Shown piece by piece: positions 57,801 to 64,000 of a DNA stretch of 64,000 nucleotides. This DNA is from Erpobdella octoculata. Lineage: Eukaryota > Annelida > Clitellata > Hirudinida > Erpobdellidae. The stretch spans positions 23,202,968-23,266,967 of the forward strand of contig OZ022245.1 in the NCBI GenBank assembly GCA_963978895.1, in the 5' to 3' direction. Each line of letters starts with the position of its first letter. Within the stretch, counting starts at the first letter, position 1. Under the pieces are notes generated by a model that was not told where the DNA came from, did not search any database, and was given only the letters and a program-made list of their open reading frames with translations. Both the position numbers and the translations under genes were made by a program.

Positions 57801-60111
57801 GGAAGTCATCAAACTGACCCATTCGCTGTTCATGTTGTCGGCATCAACAAGCGAGCCCTCCATGTCTCCGGGTACGTTCTGACTTCCACACAGGCTGGGC
57901 AGAGAAAGCGAGTGCGGACTCGATGCTGCGAGATCGGAAGACGGGAAAGAAACGGTCCTGAAGAGTGGCACGGTGAGTGATCGAGTGCTGCCCGATCCTT
58001 CGTTGCCGCTGTTTCCGGGTACGGAATAGAAGCCGACCATCGATGTCGATGAGGGCTCTGGATTGTGAAGAATAATGCTGCTGACAGACCTGTGAAGTTA
58101 TAAATAGCTCAAAGGTGAATTTATATGCACCACTTGTGAAACTATGTTTTAGAATCTGACACGGGATAGATATTTGCATCCAACCATTATTATCAGCACA
58201 CAAGTAACTGTCTATCACAGCATCTACAAGTGTACACAACACAAGTAAGGCAACAGAAGTAATCAAACCTACAAGTCATAAATAAGAATATAAAATTATC
58301 AAATCACATACCTGCTATTTTCTTGTTTAAATACTGAAGGAAGAGCCAACAGGGCTTCGCTGAAAAATTTAAAATGCTAATAATTTTCTATCTCACATAT
58401 AGGCAATGATATACACTGAACCCTACTATAATGCAGACTCCACAATCAAAATCGCATAGTAAAGAAAACCGTGTTTTAATGAAATCCATGATACACTGAA
58501 ATAGACTTTCAGCCATGCAAAACAAGACGAAGAAGAGGTTTATACTTATTCAAGTTAAATAAAAATAATTGTTATCTGTTTTTATATCTTTATTTGCTAT
58601 TGAATTATATCGTATTTGGCTTTCATAATTAATAATAAATAGAAAAAAAAATTTAAAAAAAAAATGTATTATGCTTTAAAAATTATACTACTCTTCTTAA
58701 CAGCTAGATTAACTACCAAATTCCCTTTTCTGTTATCTTATTATAAATAATCAAATACATTCTTTAATCATCTAAACACAGATGGTCTTCTTTACTTAAA
58801 CTTAACGTTTATATAAAAATGTCTAAAACTGCAGAAACCAAGCCTGTGGTAGCGTTGGAACTGCATTTTCCCTCTAATGGAAAGCATTATAACAACGATT
58901 CAGTGTATAATACAACATATTGCACATACTTAGACACATTCATGGATAGCTAATCCGTTCGCAAACAGAGCCACCCCTTTCCCAAGTCATCTGTACCTTG
59001 CCCAACAGTTACTGCCCTGCATACATAATCAATTGTTTGCAATATTATGTTGACCCCTTTATAAAACACATTAACTTATTTATAGATAACTAGCAGAATT
59101 ACCCGGCATTGCCTAGGGGTTTTTTCTCGTTTTTAAAATAAACGTTAGCTTTTCTTTGAAATATTTTTTTTTTTAAGTGCTGCCCTGGGAATATTTGAGA
59201 CGCTTGTTTTTAGATAATTCAATTACACATCGAACTATGTAACTCTTGCTTCTAAAACTTAATGAATAAAGAAGGTTATCGAATAAAACGTCGGACCGCA
59301 CACCAATTTCTCCCAGTTAAACGAAACGTAAATAAACATAGAGGAGCTTTCATATACCAATTTCTCCCAGCTATACGAAGGCTCCGCTGTGTTTGTTTAC
59401 ATTTTGTTTAGCTAGGAGAAATTGGTATACGGTCCGACGTTTTATTCGATAACTTTTTTATTTATCAAATTATAGAAGCTAGAGTTACATCGTTGTATTT
59501 GCAATTTAATTATCTAAAAACAAGCATCTCGGATAATCCCAGGGCAGCACTTAAAAAAAATAATATTTCAAAGAAAATCTAACGTTTATTTTATGAAATT
59601 TTCATCAGAAAATCGTTGTTTTTGGCTTATAACTTTTTTATTAGTTGAACCGAAAAAAAACCAATTATACCATTAGATTCTATTTTTAAAACCCCATCCA
59701 ATGATGAATAGCACAGCCCCAGTGCACAAAATTTTTTTTTTTAGTTTGCATGGTCAACAATATTGCTAACTTCACATGCAGAGTTTAACCTAGCCTAGTT
59801 AGTAGATTCCAGTTTACATTAAAAAATTAATAAAGTTTCTTTTAAATAATTAATTAGGACAACTCGAAAAGAGGGCAAAGCTTGGGTTTCAGGTAGCCCA
59901 ATTAATTTGAGAGTTGGAGTAGCACTCATTCTTTCGATTTTTTCAGATTGATCTAAATTTAGTGATTTTGTGCTGCAAACCTCATGTTGTAAGTATTTGC
60001 ACCCAATTCAACTCCAAGACCCGACAACGATCCATCGAAATCTGCAGCAAGCCCTCCATCGATGTCGTCTGATTTCACACTCGACAGCCAATTGTTGAGA
60101 TTATTATTCAT
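47803..60111 (-). CDS. TFCP2-like: TFCP2/LSF-type transcription factor (Grainyhead/CP2 family)
   Basis: A nuclear DNA-binding factor. Twenty-one exons: 59981-60111, 58312-58359, 57760-58089, 57373-57449, 57187-57254, 56195-56300, 54277-54461, 54084-54161, 53749-53817, 52856-52921, 51467-51645, 50822-50879, 50596-50673, 50331-50427, 50099-50189, 49949-49992, 49823-49864, 48939-49736, 48410-48552, 48059-48110 and 47803-47855. The joined length is 2,793 bases, exactly 930 codons plus stop. CP2 domain: [77 protein letters not shown]-like domain: [40 protein letters not shown], then [11 protein letters not shown]-terminal oligomerisation part: [20 protein letters not shown] to [11 protein letters not shown]. 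Odd points: a 798-nt Ser-rich exon absent from vertebrate LSF, a GC-AG intron after 48059, and a minisatellite over the donor at 48410. The 52856 exon has a weak acceptor. Confidence 0.92.
48200..48429 (-). repeat. Minisatellite containing a repeated 5' splice site
   Basis: Seven copies of a 33-34-bp unit (plus strand ACTCAACCTTATCGTCTACA). The outermost copy spans the real donor of the exon ending at 48410 (minus strand GACGATAAG|GTTGAG). Four others repeat the same donor exactly; the copies starting near 48301 and 48370 have one-base changes at or near it. Confidence 0.9.
48798..48935 (+). repeat. Minisatellite of AGCAGCAAGCAACAAATCTA units
   Basis: About five copies of a 24-35-bp unit with variable AGC number, in the intron just downstream of the long Ser-rich exon of the TFCP2-like gene. 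Confidence 0.85.
51190..51400 (+). repeat. 54-bp minisatellite, four copies
   Basis: Unit begins GATGGGGTATCTTTAGTATA; copies start at 51199, 51253, 51307 and 51361 with almost no divergence. The preceding DNA (CCCGTTATAACGTACCCTGG at about 51051) resembles pogo/Tigger-type terminal sequence. Confidence 0.92.
51885..52803. mobile_element. MITE with 46-bp perfect inverted repeats
   Basis: A 919-bp element with identical 46-bp termini starting AGGTAAAGTTCTAGTATAGC (51885-51930 and, inverted, 52758-52803). It is inserted in a TA array, so the target duplication is TA or hidden; this fits a Tc1/mariner-like element. The interior is A+T-rich without coding. It lies in a TFCP2-like intron. Confidence 0.85.
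55322..55480 (+). repeat. SINE/LINE-tail-like repeat with CAT run
   Basis: A CATCATCATCATCAT run followed by TACGTCCCTATTCCACGCTA and GGCTGGAGTTGGACG. From memory this matches a repeat phrase common in molluscs and other invertebrates (cgtcc...cacgctggc...ggttggacg). No coding. Confidence 0.5.
55560..55735 (+). repeat. Minisatellite of ATTGTACTGAAATATCATTC units
   Basis: Six to seven copies of a 27-bp unit with minor variants, in a TFCP2-like intron. Confidence 0.85.
59093..59770. mobile_element. Inverted pair of Helitron-derived copies
   Basis: The left arm (about 59135-59300) and right arm (about 59430-59600) are inverted copies sharing GACGTTTTATTCGATAAC, CTAAAAACAAGC, CCCAGGGCAGCACTTAAAAA and AAAATCTAACGTTTATTTTA-type blocks. 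The left copy, read on the minus strand, ends in a proper Helitron terminus (CCTAGGCAATGCCGGGTAAT, then TCTGCTAG|T). The right copy resembles 26690-27010. The pair lies in the first TFCP2-like intron. Confidence 0.65.
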
Positions 60112-60359
60112 CGTTGAAGACCAGTGCATAAAGACGAAAGCAAGTCCCTCGAAACTGCTGGACCTAACTAACTAGTTACTATACTAGTTACAGTAACTAT
60201 AATAATAGAGCTATCTATAGCTGCAATGCAAATAAGCGGGCCTTTTATTATGATTTCTACAGATAAACAAAAACAAATATGGAACAATAATTTATAAACC
60301 CTCTAGTGATGGGCCTTAACTTATGATCCAATCAGGAGGCGTATAAATAATTTCGTTTT

Positions 60360-60568
60360 TCTATCGTTTTTAACTTTCTCTTGCTCCCGTTTCCTTCCTA
60401 TAGTTTTTACCCTTTCCCGCTCGCTCTCCCGCTCCGGTATCTTTTCCGTTCGTTCTCCCTCTCCCGTTCTGACTCGCTTTCCCGTTCTCGCTCGTTCATC
60501 CGCTCTCACTCGCTTTTCCAGTACCGCTCGCTCTTCCGCACAGTCTCCCGCTTGCTTTCCCGCGACCG

Positions 60569-60643
<75 letters not shown>

Positions 60644-60800
60644 GCCGGTAACCAGGCGTTGCCCAGGAGTTTTAGAGGTTTTTCTATCGCTTTTATCTTT
60701 CTCTCCTCTCTCCCATAGTTTCTTCTCCGGTCTCTTTTCCGTTCGTTCTCCCTTTCCTACTCCTTTTCCTACTCCCTCTCCCGTTCTTACTCGCTCATTT
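60360..60800 (-). mobile_element. Helitron-like pyrimidine/purine-biased repeat with TA array
   Basis: Dense in TCGCTTTCCCGTTC and CTCTCCCGCTCC words (purine-rich GAGCGGGAACGGGAAAGCGA type on the minus strand). It carries a TA array at 60570-60641 and, on the minus strand, a 3'-end-like CTGGGCAACGCCTGGTTAC next to it. A segment of about 60 bp (CATCCGCTCTCACTCGCTTT onward) recurs at 61005-61065. Confidence 0.5.
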
Positions 60801-60839
60801 TTTTTTACTAAGATTTGGCACACGACTTTTCCAAGACAA

Positions 60840-61008
60840 GTCTTGCTCAAAGGCGAGAAAGGGTACTAGCAAAGGCAGCCATTTATAGACGCCTACCCCT
60901 TTAGCAATGCGGGTGAACTCCTTGTTAAGGGAGTTACGCTGGTGACGCCGGTTTGATTTGAACTGCCGGCCTAACGATCGACAGGCAAACGCTCTACCGC
61001 TTTGCCAT
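60840..61008 (-). mobile_element. tRNA-derived SINE
   Basis: On the minus strand the sequence begins GATGGCAAAGCGGTAGAGCG (A-box-like), then TTGCCTGTCGATCGTTAGGC and CCGGCAGTTCAAATCAAACC (B-box-like), followed by an unrelated body. The internal promoter layout is that of a tRNA-derived SINE. It is not a functional tRNA because the stems do not close. It is inserted between two copies of the same Helitron-like segment. Confidence 0.6.
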
Positions 61009-61490
61009 CCGCTCTCACTCGCTTTTCCAGTACCGCTCGCTCTTCCGCAGTCTCCGGCTTGCTTTTCTTTCTTCCTCTTTCTCCTAAATTCATTTTGCCC
61101 ATAGTATATACTTTGTCATAGAAGGTATTTTTTAGTTATAGCAAACATTTGTCATAGCGGGCCTAAACATATAAAGGATTGCGTGTTTACTTACGTCAAT
61201 TACAACAGCCAATATTTTAATTGGATGCACTAAAAATATTTAGCTCTGCTATCTCAACCGATTATTTTTACAGTCATAAAAGAAAATTACTTTCTTGTCT
61301 CCTAACCTCGTTAATTATCTACTGTTATGCCTACAACAGGATCTGTTTCTACAATCGCACCAACCAATAAATCGGTAGATTTCTAACGTTCGTTTCAAAT
61401 TATTAAGCTGGAACCGAATATTAACACGATGAACTGTATCCACTCTAGCTTTATATATACGCGTTGTGAAACTGTATAAGTTGGCTTGAA

Positions 61491-63053
61491 ATGAACATTG
61501 CTACTGATGACCGACTGTCTTCGGGGAAGGACGAAGCAAGAATTTACGACATTCCACGGCTTAACATGATCGAAAATGATGCAACGTGCAGCTCCAGACA
61601 ACTAGAAAACAACGATCGTGAGCTTCAATTGAAAAGAGATTGTGATATTCCCAGTGAAAAAACTCATGCTGCCCTATCATATGTGTCAACATTCGGTAAA
61701 GCTCTAGTCAGACCAACTACTCTCAAGGTGCCATGTGGGAGAACTTACAGCAGATCTGCAGAGAACGTGAAGTGTGGAATGGACCCTCTCCCAGCGCAAA
61801 ACGTCTATTTAGATGTAAATGGATATAAAACATTTTTTGCAGTCTGTGACGACAGCGATTACAGTACAGTAGCTGAAAATTCAAGACAATTTGAAACTAA
61901 TTACACATGGGAATACGACACAGAAACTCTGCAAGCTCTTAACAAAGTTACTAGAAAGTTTGATTCATTTCGCATGCGTCAACTCAAAGCCAAGTTCTTC
62001 AATGCTTCTGATAATTCCAATGAAACATCAGAAAGTCCCAACAACGTACAATCTTCAAAAAATCTAAAAGGCGACAGTTCGTTCTTGTTTGGCACAAAAA
62101 CAAGCAAGTCTAACGATTTCAACAAAGTATCGTACGCTGCATCAAAACTGCTTATTCAACAGAAGAATGCAGACATTCAGGAAATCCAAGAAACTGAGTT
62201 GAATTATGAACAAAATCAGCGAAATGCACTCAAAATTTCCAAAGAAGAAAACGAACGAATCGAATTTTTTTACTCTTGCCTTGGCTGTGAAATTTATGTT
62301 GCCGGTTGTGTGGTAGATGTCTTGGCAAGCATCAGGACGAACAACGCTCCAGCTGGCTGGGAGTCTGAATCATCTCCTTACAGGTGGGTGCAGGTTTGGG
62401 TTGGAGTTCCAGTTCTTGTATTGGACATTGGTCAAATGAGTAGCCGGCCCAGAAGGTTGACAATTGTCGTAGCTCAACGAGACACCGGAATGCCCCTATG
62501 GATGGAACGAGTCACCTATGCAACAGATTACAAACAACTTGAAAACGATGGTTTACATTTGCTCACAGGAGCCGGAAATGAAAAGAGATCTTTAAAAATT
62601 CGTTGGTCAGACTGGGAATGTGCAAAAGACTTCTTAGAACGTTACAAGTTACTTACAGCAAATCACAATGATTTGCTATGGCTGAACGAAAGCAAGCCAA
62701 AAATAAACAAAAAACGAACTTCAAACTCAGAATTAAGTCCATTTACAGCACGAGATTTAAAAAAATACAATCCATCTGGCGCTAAAGACAAAATTACTCC
62801 CAAGTTGAAAAACAACCGGTCTGAAAAGCGAGATTATTTGCAAGGTGGCAACGTATCCAACAGAAGAAACAAAGGCTTAACCAAAGAAAATATATCAGTA
62901 CCGTGTAATTTGCGCCACATGACAAAAGTTGACACCAAAGATGTGAATTTCAGAACGACATTTGCCGGACTACTTCCAGTAATCGGCAACAAACAGCACT
63001 TACACAAAACTCTTCACGATGATGAATTCCGACCAAGACTGCCGACAAATTAA
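61491..63053 (+). CDS. Uncharacterised protein with a PH-like central domain
   Basis: A single uninterrupted frame of 520 codons from ATG 61491 to TAA, with AATAAA at about 63079. The N-terminal half is polar and probably disordered. The central part (residues about 260-390) looks globular: FFYSCLGCEIYVAGCVVDVL, YRWVQVWVGVPVLVLDIGQM, RRLTIVVAQRDTGMPLWMER, LKIRWSDWECAKDFLERYKL. From memory, a segment of the type GVPVLVLDxG...RRLxIVxAxRxTGxxLW occurs in poorly studied animal proteins and reads like a pleckstrin/PTB-fold domain; I cannot verify this. The C terminus is basic and Asn/Lys-rich. No signal peptide or membrane segment. Lack of introns among multi-exon neighbours suggests a retrogene or natural single-exon gene. 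Confidence 0.75.
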   Translation: MNIATDDRLSSGKDEARIYDIPRLNMIENDATCSSRQLENNDRELQLKRDCDIPSEKTHAALSYVSTFGKALVRPTTLKVPCGRTYSRSAENVKCGMDPLPAQNVYLDVNGYKTFFAVCDDSDYSTVAENSRQFETNYTWEYDTETLQALNKVTRKFDSFRMRQLKAKFFNASDNSNETSESPNNVQSSKNLKGDSSFLFGTKTSKSNDFNKVSYAASKLLIQQKNADIQEIQETELNYEQNQRNALKISKEENERIEFFYSCLGCEIYVAGCVVDVLASIRTNNAPAGWESESSPYRWVQVWVGVPVLVLDIGQMSSRPRRLTIVVAQRDTGMPLWMERVTYATDYKQLENDGLHLLTGAGNEKRSLKIRWSDWECAKDFLERYKLLTANHNDLLWLNESKPKINKKRTSNSELSPFTARDLKKYNPSGAKDKITPKLKNNRSEKRDYLQGGNVSNRRNKGLTKENISVPCNLRHMTKVDTKDVNFRTTFAGLLPVIGNKQHLHKTLHDDEFRPRLPTN

Positions 63054-63402
63054 CAAACAATTTCATTACACAATACATAATAAACATTTAAACAGCGTTT
63101 CTTGTAGATTAACTAAAAGTGCTTTATATGTTAAAGGACGTATACAATTTTTGTTTAGTTCTGTATACCAGTATTATTAGAACACGTGAAATGTCATTGT
63201 TTTGAAATTTTTGACGATTACAAAATAGGATGCTAGATCATGGTTATAATAGCAGCCAGGGATCCGGTGGAAAAAATCTTGGATAGGCATATTGGTATAT
63301 ATAATTTGTTGTGTACGTTTGGGAGGTCTGAGAATAGGTATACGTGAAATTTCATATAAATCGCTTCAGCCGTTTCGGAGGAGTTTATATATAATACTAG
63401 CG

Positions 63403-64000
63403 GGGGTGGCCGCGTTGCCCGAGGTTTTTAGAGGTTTTTCTAATGTTTGTCTCTCTCGCTCAGGTTTCCTTCCCCGCTTGCTTTCCCGGTCGCTTTCCCG
63501 TTCCCGGTCGCTTTCCCGTTCCCGGTCGCTTTCCCGTTCCCGGCCGCTTTCCCGTTCCCGGCGCTTTCCCGCTCCCGTTTGCCCTCCCGTTCCCGGTCGT
63601 TTTTCCGTTCTCAGTTGCTTTCCCGTTCCCGGACGCTTTTCTCGTTTCCGCTCACGCTTGCTCTCCCGTTTCCAATCACGCTTACTCTCCCGTTCCCGCT
63701 CACGCTTGTTCTCCCGTTCCCGCTCACGCTTGCTCTTCCGTTCCCGTTTCCGCTTGCTCTCCTGTTCCCGTTCTCGCTCATTTTTAAATCCTTTATATTA
63801 TTTTCGATTGTCTTCCCTTCTGTCTGTCTGTCTTCCTGTCGGTCACAAACTTTGAGTCTCAAAATTAACTCACTTCCCGTTATCCGATCGAGCTGAAATT
63901 TGGCACATCGACTTGGGCTGCGAGACAATTGAATCTATCAAAATTTCAGTTTGATCGGATATTGTATAATTAAGTTTTTCAAAAAACACCAAATTTGATG
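63403..64000 (-). mobile_element. Helitron, 3' part (runs off the window)
   Basis: On the minus strand the element ends CTCGGGCAACGCGGCCACCC then CCGCTAG|T at 63403, a clear hairpin plus CTAG terminus. Upstream in the element are many copies of a purine-rich unit (GGGAACGGGAGAGCAAGCGT). Before those come a GACAGACAGACAG run and the phrase AATTTCAGCTCGATCGGATA, and similar, towards 64000. The repeats give spurious Arg/Ser-rich or Phe/Pro-rich frames on both strands. Confidence 0.7.

Larger units (their letters stand above)
60112..61490. other. Spacer with Helitron-like repeats and a SINE
   Basis: Separates the divergent TFCP2-like gene and the 61.5-kb gene. It contains the TFCP2 5' flank (60112-60330), the repeat cluster below, and A+T-rich sequence at 61070-61490 that should hold the promoter of the plus-strand gene. 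No convincing TATA box. Confidence 0.5.

Noticed and set aside
60381..60869. 162-residue plus ORF and 114-residue minus ORF
   Set aside because: They cross a TA array and Helitron-like repeats; no domain.
60840..61008. A second tRNA gene
   Set aside because: A- and B-box-like words are present, but acceptor and other stems do not pair; better explained as a SINE.
63292..63928. Ser/Arg/Phe-rich ORFs resembling SR-protein or surface-repeat proteins
   Set aside because: They overlap on both strands in a Helitron-borne minisatellite, and the same repeats occur at several places without conserved frame.

Overview
This is a window from an animal (invertebrate metazoan) nuclear genome. The evidence is spliced genes with GT-AG introns, an A+T-rich background, abundant microsatellites, non-LTR retrotransposons, Helitrons, hAT elements, and a eukaryotic tRNA-Ser(AGA). 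I cannot name the species. A BESS-domain exon, a clan 3-like P450, a CR1/L2-like LINE and no vertebrate repeats point to an invertebrate. All gene models below were built by joining exons by eye. Several were checked by reading-frame arithmetic across every junction.

Layout. 1-563: end of a Helitron. 959-1363 (+): last exon of a BESS-domain gene. 2531-4544 (+): C-terminal penta-EF-hand part of a calpain-like gene. 4985-5440: Helitron remnants. 6309-19605 (+): a 14-exon cytochrome P450 whose I-helix has been deleted with a frameshift. Its first intron holds a nearly intact LINE, and its twelfth intron holds a hAT element nested in another DNA transposon. 21908-25122 (-): TrmO-type tRNA methyltransferase gene carrying a 1,089-bp tandem duplication that copies part of its last exon. 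28803-28884 (+): tRNA-Ser(AGA). 30190-33208 (-): complete six-exon pyruvate kinase. 33746-35278: a hAT-type MITE, a LINE fragment and a perfect 183-copy TCAA array. 36409-44539 (-): SoHo/SH3 adapter gene of the SORBS/CAP type, with large microsatellites in its introns. 44820-45366: a small Helitron. 47803-60111 (-): a complete 21-exon TFCP2/LSF-type (Grainyhead/CP2) transcription factor of about 930 residues. 60330-61065: Helitron-like repeats with a tRNA-derived SINE. 61491-63053 (+): an uninterrupted 520-residue gene of unknown function. 63403-64000: another Helitron.

The genes are unrelated housekeeping, metabolic and regulatory loci; nothing suggests an operon or a co-functional cluster. 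I found no convincing new biological system. The most notable features are local. Four genes have duplications or minisatellites that include or abut an exon-intron boundary (calpain-like, TRMO, pyruvate kinase, TFCP2). The P450 has lost its oxygen-activation helix. Tetranucleotide arrays repeatedly sit at transposon ends.
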